NCBI RefSeq assembly: GCF_965218915.1 | Contig: NZ_OZ244708.1 | Location: 62,001-126,000 of the forward strand | Origin: Novosphingopyxis sp965218915 | GTDB taxonomy: Bacteria > Pseudomonadota > Alphaproteobacteria > Sphingomonadales > Sphingomonadaceae | Length of the DNA: 64,000 nucleotides | Direction of reading: 5' to 3' | Shown: piece after piece, positions 14,856 through 23,486 of the stretch | How positions within the stretch are numbered: position 1 is the stretch's first letter | How the letters are laid out: the number at the start of each line of letters is the position of its first letter | Notes under the pieces: model-generated | Database searches by the model: none | What the model saw: the letters and a program-made list of their open reading frames with translations, nothing else | Told to the model about the DNA's origin: nothing | Made by a program: the position numbers and the translations under genes

Positions 14856-15503
14856 ATGGAAACGTCCGCTCGCCAGATGCCGCCGTCGCTGTTCGTCTAC
14901 GCGCTGTTCTACGGCGGGATGACGGTGCTGTCCGGCGTGCTCGGCAACAAGCAGGTGGCGCTGGGGCCGCTCGCCGTCGAGGCGGGCATCTTCGGCTTCC
15001 TGCTGCTGGTCGTGCTGTCGAGCGCGGTGGCCGAGCTGCACGGGCGCGCCGCCGCCAACCGCCTGGTGCTGATCGGCTTCGCGCCGCTGGTCGGATCGAT
15101 GCTGCTGATCCTGCTGGTACTCGGGCTGCCCGCGGCGCACGACATGGACCCGGATCGCCTGGCTGGATTTCAACTGATTCTCGGCCAGAGCCCGCGGCTG
15201 ATGGTCGCCGGGATTATCGCATATGGTGTATCGCAATTCCTCAACGTCACCATTTTCAGTGCGCTGCGCGGGGCCGAGGGCGGCCGCCTGCTCGCATTTC
15301 GCGGCGCGGTGGCGAGCGCGCTCAGCCAAGTGATCGACACGCTGCTGTTCATCACTATCGCCTTCATCGGCGTCTTCCCGATCTGGCAGCTGCTGATCGG
15401 CCAGATGCTGGCAAAGGTGACGCTGTCGATCGTCGCCGTGCCGTTCCTGATCGTCGGCGCGGTCCGGCTGGGGCGGTGGCTGGATAGGGTGCCCGCGCGA
15501 TGA
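14856..15503 (+). CDS. VUT/YhhQ family queuosine precursor transporter
   Basis: A 215-residue membrane protein with about six helices. FGFLLLVVLSSAVAELHGR and ALSQVIDTLLFITIAFIGVF are typical of the VUT family (YhhQ), which imports the queuosine precursors preQ0 or preQ1. The Asp in QVIDT within a late helix is conserved in the family. It overlaps argB as ATGA, so the two are co-translated although they have no obvious metabolic link. Substrate is inferred from family only. Confidence 0.82.
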   Translation: METSARQMPPSLFVYALFYGGMTVLSGVLGNKQVALGPLAVEAGIFGFLLLVVLSSAVAELHGRAAANRLVLIGFAPLVGSMLLILLVLGLPAAHDMDPDRLAGFQLILGQSPRLMVAGIIAYGVSQFLNVTIFSALRGAEGGRLLAFRGAVASALSQVIDTLLFITIAFIGVFPIWQLLIGQMLAKVTLSIVAVPFLIVGAVRLGRWLDRVPAR

Positions 15504-16456
15504 CCCACGATCCCGCCATGCTGCAAAAGGCCGAAACCCTGGCCGAAGCGCTGCCTTATCTGCAGCAATATGCCGGACGTACCTTCGTCGTGAAATATGG
15601 CGGCCATGCGATGGGCGATGCCGATTTGGCGCGCGCCTTCGCCGAGGACGTCGTGCTGCTGAAGGCCGTCGGCATCAACCCGGTGGTGGTGCATGGCGGG
15701 GGGCCGCAAATCGGCGCGATGCTGAAACGCACTGGCGTGGAAAGCGAATTCGTCGACGGCCTGCGCGTCACCGACGCCGCCACCGCCGAGATCGCCGAAA
15801 TGGTGCTGTCGGGCGCGATCAACAAGCAGCTGGTCGGCTGGATCAACGCCGCCGGCGGCAGCGCGGTCGGCCTGTCGGGCAAGGACGCGCATCTCGTCAC
15901 CGCCCGCAAGCTGGAGCGCACGACGCGCGATCCGGACAGCCATATCGAACGCGTGGTCGATCTCGGTTTCGTCGGCGAGCCGCACCGGATCGACCGCACG
16001 ATCGTCGACACGCTGACCGGCGCGGGCATGATTCCGGTGATCGCCCCGATCGGCGCGGGCGAGGACGGGCACAGTTACAATATCAACGCCGACACCATGG
16101 CCGGCGCCATCGCCGGGGCGCTGGGCGCGGCGCGGCTGTTCCTGCTGACCGATGTCGCGGGCGTGCTCGATGGCGACAAGAAGCTGCTCACCGATCTCGA
16201 TCCCGCGCGGATTGCCGCGTTGATTGAGGAGCGGGTGATCTCGGGCGGGATGATTCCCAAGCTCGAAACCTGCGTAAAGGCCGTCGACGCCGGGGTCGAT
16301 GCCGCGGTGATCCTCGACGGGCGCGTGCCGCATGCCATGCTGATCGAGATGTTCACGCAGGCCGGCGCGGGCACGCTGGTGCGCAAGGGCGGCGCGCGGG
16401 ATCGATCGGATCGCATCAAGGGAACGGGCGCGCTCCTTCGTGGGTTGACCCGGTAA
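15500..16456 (+). CDS. argB: Acetylglutamate kinase
   Basis: A 318-residue amino-acid kinase. FVVKYGGHAMG and VVVHGGGPQIG are the ATP- and substrate-binding glycine loops; NINADTMAGAIAGAL and VISGGMIPKLETC are the later signatures of NAGK. It phosphorylates N-acetylglutamate in the second step of arginine synthesis. The N-terminal helix before KYGGHAM suggests the hexameric, arginine-inhibited form. It overlaps the VUT gene by four bases. Confidence 0.95.
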   Translation: MTHDPAMLQKAETLAEALPYLQQYAGRTFVVKYGGHAMGDADLARAFAEDVVLLKAVGINPVVVHGGGPQIGAMLKRTGVESEFVDGLRVTDAATAEIAEMVLSGAINKQLVGWINAAGGSAVGLSGKDAHLVTARKLERTTRDPDSHIERVVDLGFVGEPHRIDRTIVDTLTGAGMIPVIAPIGAGEDGHSYNINADTMAGAIAGALGAARLFLLTDVAGVLDGDKKLLTDLDPARIAALIEERVISGGMIPKLETCVKAVDAGVDAAVILDGRVPHAMLIEMFTQAGAGTLVRKGGARDRSDRIKGTGALLRGLTR

Positions 16457-16485
16457 GCTTAGCTGACACGGAAGGCTTCTGCGAT

Positions 16486-17157
16486 ATGCGCGCCCTGTTT
16501 CTTACCCTCCCGCTGGCGCTGGTCGCCTGCAACCCGGGTCCCGCGTCCGAGGGACCGGTCGGTACGGCCGGAACCAGCGATACCGCCGCCCCAGCTAAGG
16601 ACGAGACCATGGACGAGAATATGCCTGCCAGCGACTCCACCCCGGAAATCCAGCGCGCGCCCGACGACTTCGGCCGGATCGTCGAGCCGCCCCATGAGCC
16701 CGATAGCGACCGCGTCAACCCGTCCGGCGGCGGCACAGTATCGAACGACGATCTTTCCGCGCCGAAATCGACGCCCGAGGCCGCAAAAGGCGAAAAAGGC
16801 GCGCGCAACGTGCTGTTGGAATGGGGCGCCGCGCTGGAACACAAGGATTTCGCCCGCGCCTACGCCCAGTTCGGCGATGATGGCGCCAGGAGCGGCATGA
16901 GCGAAAAGGCCTATGCCGAGAGCTTCGCGAAATATCGCACGATCACCGTGGCGATGCCGACCGGCTCGATGGAGGGCGCGGCGGGCTCGCTCTACTACAC
17001 CGCGCCCACCACCATCACGGGCGAATTGAACGGTGGCGGATCGTACAGGCTGCGGGGTCCCGTGGTGCTGCGCCGCGTCAACGACGTGCCCGGCGCGTCT
17101 GCCGAGCAGCTGCGCTGGCATATCTATTCTGCGGACCTCGAACCGCAACACGGTTGA
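16486..17157 (+). CDS. Predicted lipoprotein, hypothetical
   Basis: A 223-residue protein with a short signal peptide and lipobox LVAC (Cys15), then a disordered region rich in Thr, Pro, Asp and Glu (about 16-105), and a folded C-terminal part starting GARNVLLEWGAALEHKDFARAY. That last part looks like an NTF2-like fold with the helix that begins such domains, but this is inference. It is probably anchored in the outer membrane. ATG 16486 is the only start that gives the signal peptide. Confidence 0.65.
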   Translation: MRALFLTLPLALVACNPGPASEGPVGTAGTSDTAAPAKDETMDENMPASDSTPEIQRAPDDFGRIVEPPHEPDSDRVNPSGGGTVSNDDLSAPKSTPEAAKGEKGARNVLLEWGAALEHKDFARAYAQFGDDGARSGMSEKAYAESFAKYRTITVAMPTGSMEGAAGSLYYTAPTTITGELNGGGSYRLRGPVVLRRVNDVPGASAEQLRWHIYSADLEPQHG

Positions 17158-17264
17158 TCCGGACGGGCACCGCTTGAACGCATCGCCAGCTGTATTATAT
17201 CGATAAAACAGTTGATGCCGCCGCGCCTAGCGCCTAGGGGCGGGCGCAATCGAGCGGAGTCGCC

Positions 17265-17570
17265 ATGCTTACCTTCCTGTCCGTCCTGATCCAGATCGTC
17301 GAACTGTTGTCGAACATCCTGATCACCGTGGTGATCGTGCAATTCGTGCTCAGCCTGCTGATCGCGTTCAACGTGGTCAGCATGTCCAACCAGTTCGTCG
17401 CCGCGATCTACCAGTCGCTGAACGCGATCCTCGATCCGGTGCTGCGGCCGATCCGCAGGATCATGCCCGATACCGGCATGATCGATTTTTCGCCGATCGT
17501 GCTGATCTTCGCGCTGCGGGTGCTGATGATCATCCTGTCCGGGATTGCCGGCTCGATCGCCGGGGCGTAA
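17265..17570 (+). CDS. YggT family membrane protein
   Basis: A 101-residue protein with two hydrophobic segments and the signature NAILDPVLRPIRRIMPDTGMIDFSPIVL, shortened here as DPVLRPIRR followed by DFSPIV, diagnostic of the YggT family. These small inner-membrane proteins are linked to cell division and osmotic tolerance in some bacteria. A GGAG site precedes ATG 17265. It lies five bases upstream of folD, and the YggT-FolD order is common in sphingomonads. Confidence 0.9.
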   Translation: MLTFLSVLIQIVELLSNILITVVIVQFVLSLLIAFNVVSMSNQFVAAIYQSLNAILDPVLRPIRRIMPDTGMIDFSPIVLIFALRVLMIILSGIAGSIAGA

Positions 17571-17574
17571 CTTC

Positions 17575-18468
17575 ATGACCGACGAACGCCTGATTGACGG
17601 CAAGGCCTTTGCCGCGGACTTGCGCGCGCGAGTGGGCGCGCTGGTGCCCGCCTTTCGCGGTGTCGCCGGTCGTGCTCCAGGGCTGGCGGTGGTGTTGGTC
17701 GGCGAGGATCCGGCGAGCGCGGTCTATGTGCGCTCCAAGGGCAAGGCGACAAACGAGGCGGGGATGGAGAGCTTCGAACATCGGCTTGATGCTTCGGTAT
17801 CGCAGGATGAACTGATTGCGCTGGTCGAGCGGCTGAGCGCGGACGAGGCGGTCGACGGCATCCTCGTCCAGCTGCCGTTGCCGGACCATATCGACGACAA
17901 GGCGGTGATCGCCGCGATCGATCCGGCCAAGGACGTCGACGGTTTCCATGTGGTCAATGCGGGCCGACTGGCGGTGGGCGAGGACGCGATGATCCCGTGC
18001 ACGCCGCTGGGCTGTCTCATGCTGCTGAAGGACCGACTGGGCGACCTGACGGGCCTCGACGCGGTGGTGATCGGGCGTTCGAACATCGTCGGCAAGCCGA
18101 TGGCGCAGTTGCTGCTGCGGGAAAACTGCACCGTCACCATGGCGCACAGCCGTACGCGCGATCTGGAGGACGTGGTGGCCCGCGCCGATATCGTGGTCGC
18201 GGGTGTGGGGCGGGCCGAGATGATCCGCGGCGGCTGGCTGAAGCCCGGCGCCACGGTGATCGACGTCGGCATCAACCGCGTATCGGACGCGGAGGCGGGC
18301 AAGACGCGGCTCGTTGGCGATGTCGCCACCGCCGAAGCCTTGGCCCATGTCGGCGCGATCACGCCGGTGCCGGGCGGTGTCGGGCCGATGACCATCGCCT
18401 GCCTGCTCCGCAACACGCTGGTCGCGGCGCATCGCCGCGCCGGTCTGGCCGATCCCGAGGGTTTGTGA
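17575..18468 (+). CDS. folD: Bifunctional methylenetetrahydrofolate dehydrogenase/cyclohydrolase
   Basis: A 297-residue FolD. The active-site Lys lies in VYVRSKGKATNEAG, followed by GILVQLPLPDHID and, in the NADP domain, VVIGRSNIVGKPMAQLLL and TPVPGGVGPMT. It interconverts methylene-, methenyl- and formyl-tetrahydrofolate. ATG 17575 gives the family start MTDERLIDGKAFA. The stop overlaps the GTG start of the next gene by four bases. Confidence 0.95.
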   Translation: MTDERLIDGKAFAADLRARVGALVPAFRGVAGRAPGLAVVLVGEDPASAVYVRSKGKATNEAGMESFEHRLDASVSQDELIALVERLSADEAVDGILVQLPLPDHIDDKAVIAAIDPAKDVDGFHVVNAGRLAVGEDAMIPCTPLGCLMLLKDRLGDLTGLDAVVIGRSNIVGKPMAQLLLRENCTVTMAHSRTRDLEDVVARADIVVAGVGRAEMIRGGWLKPGATVIDVGINRVSDAEAGKTRLVGDVATAEALAHVGAITPVPGGVGPMTIACLLRNTLVAAHRRAGLADPEGL

Positions 18469-19205
18469 AGCGCGCAACGTTCCTGTTGGCGGCGCTGGCG
18501 CTATCCGCCTGCGCGCAAGGGCCCGGACCCCGGCGCGGCGAACGCGCGCCCGACGGTCAGCGCGTGCTGCGCGGTTTCGACGGGGAGAAACTGGAGCGCA
18601 CCGCCAACCCCAGCGCGCTGGTCGCCGAGGAGATCGCCTTTGCACGGGCCGCGCGCGAGGACGGACAATGGACCGCCTTTCGCAGGTTCGCCGCCGACGA
18701 CGCGGTTCTTTTCGTGCCCGCGATGGTCGACGCCAAGACCTGGCTTACTGGTCGCGCCGATCCAGCCGAGGCGGCGGCATGGCAGCCGCACCGGGTCATC
18801 ATGTCGTGCGACGGCCGGACCGGGGTAACCACCGGCGCCCGGCAGCGTCCGGACGGAAGCTTCGGCTATTACACCACCGTCTGGTATCGCCCGAACGAGC
18901 GAAACGGGCAGTGGGGATGGGTGCTCGATCATGGCGATACCCTCGCCGAGCCGCTAGCCGAACCCGATTTCGTGCGCACCAGCGTCGCCGAATGCCGCGG
19001 CGGCGTGCCGACCGTCACCGGCGCGAACGCGCGGCGCGACGGCTATGTCCAAGGCCTGTCGGACGACCGGACGCTGGTCTGGGAGGCGGCCGTGCAGCCC
19101 GATGGATCGCGCAGCGTGACCGTTGATTTGTGGAACGGCGAAGACTATGACAGGCTGATCGAAAATCGCTTTGCGGCATCGTCCGCAGGTCCCGTCGCGC
19201 CCTGA
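18465..19205 (+). CDS. Predicted lipoprotein, hypothetical
   Basis: A 246-residue protein starting with GTG at 18465, which overlaps the folD stop (GTGA). The N-terminus VKRATFLLAALALSACAQG is a signal peptide with lipobox LSAC. The remainder has WTAFRRFAADDAVLFVP and a later VWYRPNERNGQWGWVLDHG segment, resembling an NTF2/SnoaL-like fold; I recall similar exported proteins in sphingomonads but no function. Other frames in the same span are shadows. Confidence 0.7.
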   Translation: MKRATFLLAALALSACAQGPGPRRGERAPDGQRVLRGFDGEKLERTANPSALVAEEIAFARAAREDGQWTAFRRFAADDAVLFVPAMVDAKTWLTGRADPAEAAAWQPHRVIMSCDGRTGVTTGARQRPDGSFGYYTTVWYRPNERNGQWGWVLDHGDTLAEPLAEPDFVRTSVAECRGGVPTVTGANARRDGYVQGLSDDRTLVWEAAVQPDGSRSVTVDLWNGEDYDRLIENRFAASSAGPVAP

Positions 19206-19206
19206 C

Positions 19207-19827
19207 ATGATCGAACTGTTCGTTTCCGCCTTCATCACCTTTTTCGTGGTGATAGATCCGCCCGGCTGCGCACCGATCTACGCCAGCCTTACGGGCGGTG
19301 CGGCTCCGGCGCAGCGGCGTGCGATGGCGGTCCGCGCGATTATCGTGTCGCTCGCGATCCTGCTAGTGTTCGCGGTATTCGGCGAGGATCTGCTCTCGGC
19401 GCTCGGCATCAGTCTGGCCGCCTTTCGCATAGCGGGCGGCATCATGCTGTTCCTGATCGCGCTCGAAATGGTGTTCGAGAAGCGACAGACCCGGCGCGAG
19501 GACCGCGCCGAAAGGATCATCGACACGCCCGAGGTAGAGGATGTGTCGGTCTTCCCGATGGCGCTCCCGATGATCGCTGGACCCGGATCGATCGCCACGG
19601 TCATGCTGCTGATGGCGCGTTCGAACGGGCTCGAAGAAACCCTTGTCGTGCTCGGCGCGATGCTGGCGGTGCTCCTTCTGACCCTGTTCGCGCTGCTCGC
19701 CGCCGGACCGATCATGCGCGTGCTCGGCGCCAAGATCGAAGCGGTGATCACGCGGCTGCTCGGCGTGCTGCTGGCGGCGTTGGCGACGCAGTTCGTGATC
19801 GACGGACTCAGGGCGAGCTTTGCCTGA
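19207..19827 (+). CDS. MarC family integral membrane protein
   Basis: A 206-residue protein with six hydrophobic helices. FFVVIDPPGCAPIYASL near the N-terminus and FPMALPMIAGPGSIATVMLL in the second half are the two repeats of the MarC family, which carries a P-G-[ST] feature in each half. The biochemical role of MarC is unsettled; the old link to multiple antibiotic resistance was not upheld. The ATG at 19207 gives the family start MIELFVSAFI; it follows the previous gene by one base. Confidence 0.9.
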   Translation: MIELFVSAFITFFVVIDPPGCAPIYASLTGGAAPAQRRAMAVRAIIVSLAILLVFAVFGEDLLSALGISLAAFRIAGGIMLFLIALEMVFEKRQTRREDRAERIIDTPEVEDVSVFPMALPMIAGPGSIATVMLLMARSNGLEETLVVLGAMLAVLLLTLFALLAAGPIMRVLGAKIEAVITRLLGVLLAALATQFVIDGLRASFA

Positions 19828-19830
19828 ACG

Positions 19831-19935
19831 CCGTTATTGCGAGAAGGCCCGAGTTCATTTGGAGCGACGAGGCAATCCAGGGCAGATACAGCGCTGCAAT
19901 TGGCCTGGATTGCTTCGCTTCGCCGCAATGACGAT
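19831..19935. repeat. Palindromic intergenic repeat (CATTGCGAG type)
   Basis: The left arm has TTATTGCGAGAAGG and GGCAATCCAGG; the right arm, read on the other strand, has CATTGCGGCGAAG and AGCAATCCAGG. The two arms are imperfect inverted copies around a 25-base centre. It lies between convergent genes (marC and the Lon-domain gene), where such elements may act as terminators. A half copy (CATTGCGAGGAGC) is at 6663-6675 before mutS. Confidence 0.75.
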
Positions 19936-19940
19936 CAGAG

Positions 19941-20582
19941 TTACTGCAGTGTCGCCGGATCGGTCGGCCCATCCCGTGCACCGAAGAATTGCAGCAGCTG
20001 CACGATCAGCGCGGCTCGTTCCGAAAGTCCGCGCGCTTCGAGCAGTGCCTGCTTGGCCGCCGCATCGAACGGCACCACCTGAGCGGTGCCGTTGACCAGC
20101 GAATAATCGTCCAGCCGACCGACCGATTCCCAGTCGACCCGATAGTCCATCGCCTCGGCGAAAGTCCTGGCCTCCTGTTCCAGCGAGGCGCGTTCGATGC
20201 TGCTCAGCACCTCGTCCTCCTCGGCTTCCTCCCACATCTGCGCTTCCACGCGGCGGAAGGGCGTGGGCGTGTCGATCTCGCCGATCAGCGTGAAACGCTT
20301 CAGGCCGCCGAGCAGAATGTCGTAGCGCCCATCGTCATGCGCCTCGATCTGCTCGATGCGGCCGAGGCAGCCGACTTCGTAAAGCGGCGCGGGATCGCCC
20401 GAAGCGCGCGGCTGGATCATGCCGATGCGCCGGTCGCGCGCCATCGCGTCGCTGATCATCGCGCGGTAGCGGTCCTCGAAGATGTGCAGCGGCAGATGCA
20501 TTCCCGGAAACAGCAGCGCGCCGGGCAGCGGAAAGATGGCGAAACGCAGCGTTTCGCCGGAGATGGGTGGGCGCAGCGCCAT
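19941..20582 (-). CDS. Lon N-terminal substrate-binding domain protein
   Basis: A 213-residue protein consisting of a Lon N-terminal (LAN/PUA-like) domain: LRFAIFPLPGALLFPGMHLPL is the usual start, followed by IFEDRYRAMI and a later VNGTAQVVPFDAAAKQALLE. There is no AAA+ or protease domain, so it is one of the stand-alone Lon-domain proteins, perhaps a substrate adaptor or chaperone. ATG 20582 overlaps the stop of the thioredoxin-like gene (TGATG), so they are co-translated. Confidence 0.85.
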   Translation of the reverse strand: MALRPPISGETLRFAIFPLPGALLFPGMHLPLHIFEDRYRAMISDAMARDRRIGMIQPRASGDPAPLYEVGCLGRIEQIEAHDDGRYDILLGGLKRFTLIGEIDTPTPFRRVEAQMWEEAEEDEVLSSIERASLEQEARTFAEAMDYRVDWESVGRLDDYSLVNGTAQVVPFDAAAKQALLEARGLSERAALIVQLLQFFGARDGPTDPATLQ

Positions 20583-21505
20583 CAGCCGAACAGGATTTCG
20601 GACAGGCGGCGGCGCTGCCGCGTGGTCCAGGAATTTTCCAGCCCTACCGTTTCGAACAGGGCGAGCAGCCTGGTGCGCGCCGCGCCGTCGTTCCACTCGC
20701 GGTCGGCCCTAACGATATGCAGCAGATGGTCGGCGGCGGCATCGCGGTTCCCGCCCGCCATCTCGGCATTGGCGAGTTCGAGCCGCGCCTCGTGATCGTC
20801 CGGCGCGGCATCGACCTTATCGCGCAGCGTCTGAAGCTCGGCCGGATCGCGCTTTTCGGCGGCGATGGCGATCGCCGCGCGCGCACGCTCGATCGCGGGA
20901 TCGGCCTGAATCTCGCCGGGAAGTTGCGCGAGCAGAGCTTGCGCCTCCTCCGTGCGGTCCGCGGCGATCAGCGCGCGGAGCATGCCGCCAATTGCTTGCG
21001 GCTCCTGCGGATCGTGCTGCAGCACCGATGCAAAAGCGCCATAGGCTTGCTCGCCCTCGTCCGCGGCCAACAACCGTTCTCCCTCCTCCAGCATCGGCGT
21101 TGGATCGTGCGCCTCCGGAACGTCCTCGCGGGCCGAGCCAGGCTCGATCGGAAGCTGATCCAGCAACTGATCGAGCAGCTGTCCAAGCTGTGCTTGGGTG
21201 CGTGCCTCGGTCAGATTGGCGACCGGCTGGCCTTGGAAAATGGCGTAGACGGTGGGGATCGAGCGGACCTGGAATTGCGACGCGATGAACGCATTGGCAT
21301 CGACGTCGATCTTGACCAGCCTCACGCCCTTGTCGGCATACTCGGCGGCAACCTTTTCCAGCACTGGGCCGAGCTGCTTGCAAGGCCCGCACCATTCGGC
21401 CCAGAAATCGAGGATGATCAATTGGCTCATCGACGGTTCGATCACATCGCTGCGAAATTGGTCGACGGCTTTCTGTTCCTCGGTGGTCAGCGCCGTGCTC
21501 GCCAT
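20582..21505 (-). CDS. Thioredoxin/TPR co-chaperone, CnoX-like
   Basis: A 307-residue protein with an N-terminal thioredoxin domain (FWAEWCGPCKQLGP, residues about 37-50, both redox Cys present) and a C-terminal TPR-like helical region (EGERLLAADEGEQAYGAF onward). This is the CnoX/YbbN layout; CnoX protects proteins from oxidation and hands them to GroEL or DnaK. ATG 21505 has a GAGGAGA site; a longer frame upstream lacks support. It pairs with the Lon-domain gene downstream, suggesting a protein-quality role. Confidence 0.88.
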   Translation of the reverse strand: MASTALTTEEQKAVDQFRSDVIEPSMSQLIILDFWAEWCGPCKQLGPVLEKVAAEYADKGVRLVKIDVDANAFIASQFQVRSIPTVYAIFQGQPVANLTEARTQAQLGQLLDQLLDQLPIEPGSAREDVPEAHDPTPMLEEGERLLAADEGEQAYGAFASVLQHDPQEPQAIGGMLRALIAADRTEEAQALLAQLPGEIQADPAIERARAAIAIAAEKRDPAELQTLRDKVDAAPDDHEARLELANAEMAGGNRDAAADHLLHIVRADREWNDGAARTRLLALFETVGLENSWTTRQRRRLSEILFG

Positions 21506-21727
21506 GTCGTCAATCTCCTCGTCGGTTCGCGTGGATACACGCGCCATCGCTCCATCATGTGGGAAGAGGGGCGCGCTTGCCAAGCCCTTGTCCCCACATG
21601 GCGAAGCTATGGCGCCTGAAAGGCGGATGGCTCGAGATAAACATGGCTAAAGAGCTTGCGGGGTCTCCGGACGGCTGCTAACAGCCCGCCTTCACCCGCC
21701 GGAACGCAAGCATTCCGGGCGCCATGA

Positions 21728-21802
21728 GCGGGCGTAGCTCAGGGGTAGAGCACAACCTTGCCAAGGTTGGGGTCGAGGGTTCGAATCCCTTCGCCCGCTC
21801 CA
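21728..21802 (+). tRNA. tRNA-Gly (GCC)
   Basis: A complete cloverleaf can be drawn. The acceptor GCGGGCG (21728-21734) pairs with CGCCCGC (21792-21798), with T as discriminator and an encoded CCA (21800-21802). The D arm is AGCTC/GAGC around AGGGGTA, the anticodon loop is centred on GCC (21760-21762), and the T arm has GGTTCGAATCC. It marks the border between ordinary chromosome and the accessory region, and tRNA-Gly 3' ends are common integration targets. Confidence 0.97.
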
Positions 21803-22201
21803 GTTTTCCAGAGGAAATCATAGCGTTATGAGGGTCCCGCAAAAGCGGAACCCCCGCGTTTCCGGGCTGGACACCACCCAGACACCGCCGCCGCCGCCGA
21901 TTTCTTAGTAAGACTTTCTCGCGCTGCATGCCTTCCATCCCCTTGCCCGGGCAACTAGAGGCTTCGCTTGGTTTCGAGCTCACGCGCGCAAATCGCCTCA
22001 AGGCTGCTCCGATAAATCATCCGCAAGCCGATCGCCGATCCCGTGATCACTCTCCACTTCAGCACGCTATTGATTCAGACTTTCGTCAGTTTGGGCATCC
22101 TTGAAATCCGCATCACGCTCTTACGGCGGTCCAAGCCAAATTCGCTCAGGCGGATACGCTGGAGGTGACACGCAGCGCAGTCGAAGGCGCCCGCGTTCTC
22201 A
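21803..22201. other. Gap after tRNA-Gly without a recognisable gene
   Basis: About 400 bases hold no gene I can support. A hairpin (GGGTCCCGC, AAAA, GCGGAACCC at 21832-21853, one mismatch) lies 30 bases after the tRNA without a clear T-run. The last 100 bases may belong to the decayed 5' part of the Fic pseudogene. I see no second copy of the tRNA 3' end here. Confidence 0.5.
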
Positions 22202-22800
22202 GCTATTCCCTGACGGAGAGCGTTGAGGCGGCTGATCAAAGCGGATTTCCTCCACGTCCAGTTCGAAACGATCCACCCGTTCCTGGACGGCAACGGTCGT
22301 ATCGGCCGCTTGCTGGTGACGCTGTACCTCTGCGTCAACGGCGTCCTGCGCAAGCCACTGCTCTATTTGAGCCTCTATCTGAAAACCCACCGCGCCGATT
22401 ATTACCGGCTGCTACAGGAGGTACGCGAGAACGGGGCGTAGGAGGCCTGGCTCGAATTCTTTCTCACCGGCGTCGCCGACACCGCCAACCAGGCGTTCGA
22501 CGCCGCCACCCGGATCGTCGAGCTGTTCAAGCAGGACCGCGAACGCATCACGGCCCAAAGCGATCGTGCCGGCTCCGCGCATCGAATCCACGATCTCTTT
22601 CAACAAAACCCCTATCTCACGGCCAACCAGCTCGTTCACCGGACTGGGCTATCCGCTCCAACCGTGAATGCGGCGCTCGCCGATCTGCAACGCCTCGGCA
22701 TCCTCGACGAGGTCACGGGCCGCAAACGTGGCCGCGTCTTCAGCTACAGCCGCTATCTCGCGATCCTTAGCGAGGGAACGGCGCCGCGCCGCCGAGACCG
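22202..22800 (+). pseudogene. Fic family protein, broken
   Basis: One reading frame encodes the Fic core HVQFETIHPFLDGNGRIGR, including the catalytic H-x-F-x-x-G-N-G-R motif, followed by LLYLSLYLKTHRADYYRLL, typical of Fic AMP-transferases that modify target Tyr/Thr/Ser residues. The frame is broken by TGA at 22211 and TAG at 22439, then continues with the C-terminal winged helix (LTANQLVHRTGLSAPTVNAA) to YSRYLAILSEG. The natural stop is lost by about 22790. The N-terminal 150 or so residues are missing. Clearly a relic, adjacent to tRNA-Gly. Confidence 0.85.
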
Positions 22801-22954
22801 GCGAAACGCCCGGCGCGATCCCGTTCCTCAAGCGCTTCACCGTCTTCAATACCTAGCCTTCCCGGCGAGATCGCGACCACCGCGCCGCCGCCGGCCGGGA
22901 TGATCGAACCGCAGGTCGAGGCGCTGATCGCGGCAACTGGTATCGATTTCCGGC

Positions 22955-23078
22955 GAGGAAATCATCGCGAAAATCTCGGCGGCCTATCTCTGCGCGTCGC
23001 TCGGCATCACGCCGACCGTGCGCCATGCGGATTATATCGGTGCGTGGCTGGAGGTCCTGCGCGAGGATTCCTCGAGCC
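22955..23078 (+). pseudogene. ArdC-like antirestriction protein, C-terminal fragment
   Basis: A frame of about 40 residues reads EEIIAKISAAYLCASLGI then TPTVRHADYIGAWLEVLRED, which I recognise as the end of the zincin-like domain of ArdC/DUF1738 antirestriction proteins, which protect plasmid DNA on entry into a new host. Everything N-terminal is degraded, and homology stops at about 23078 where the SnoaL-like gene begins on the other strand. Its presence says that conjugative-element DNA was once here. Confidence 0.65.
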
Positions 23079-23382
23079 GCACGACGTCGGTGCCGCCAGC
23101 GACCGGCGCGCCACCCTTGGGTGCCAGCGTCCACGAAAAGCGAACGAACTGGCCATGCCCGTCAGGCGCGCCCTTGAGCATAAAGACGTGACCGGGGAAT
23201 TGAGCTCTGGCGGCGGCGATCATGTCGCCGATCCCTTTCTGGCCATCGCCCGCCATCATCGGGTCGACACAGCGGGCGTTGGCGGTCCAGCCTTCGTCCA
23301 GCCGATGGCGGCGGGAAAGATCATTCGCTTCGTTCCACAAGGCCAGATAGTCTCGTGCCACAGTGTCTGGATCGCGCATCAT
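23032..23382 (-). pseudogene. SnoaL/NTF2-like protein, 3' truncated
   Basis: A frame of 116 residues starting MMRDPDTVARDYLALWNEA, preceded by GAGGAGAAG, has the fold start of SnoaL-like (NTF2) proteins and continues to GGTDVVRLEE. The family normally carries about 20 further residues forming the last strands; instead the frame reads 15 unrelated residues into the ArdC remnant. Homology therefore breaks at about 23080. It may still be expressed. It is divergent from the XRE regulator, a pairing that suggests they once formed one regulated unit. Confidence 0.6.
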
Positions 23383-23486
23383 TCTTCTCCTCATTCGCTA
23401 TTATTCGAATGATGCCATTGTCCGCAGCGTGGCGCGATTACCTCCAAGGTAATGGAAATTGCTGTGCTCGGCTGTAGGATGACGGT

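Noticed and set aside
21832..21853. Hairpin after tRNA-Gly as a transcription terminator
   Set aside because: The stem has a mismatch and no T-run follows, so evidence is too weak to call it.
21678..22001. Reverse-strand 107-residue frame containing RAKGFEPSTPTLARLC
   Set aside because: This is the well-known false protein made by translating the complement of tRNA-Gly and its surroundings.
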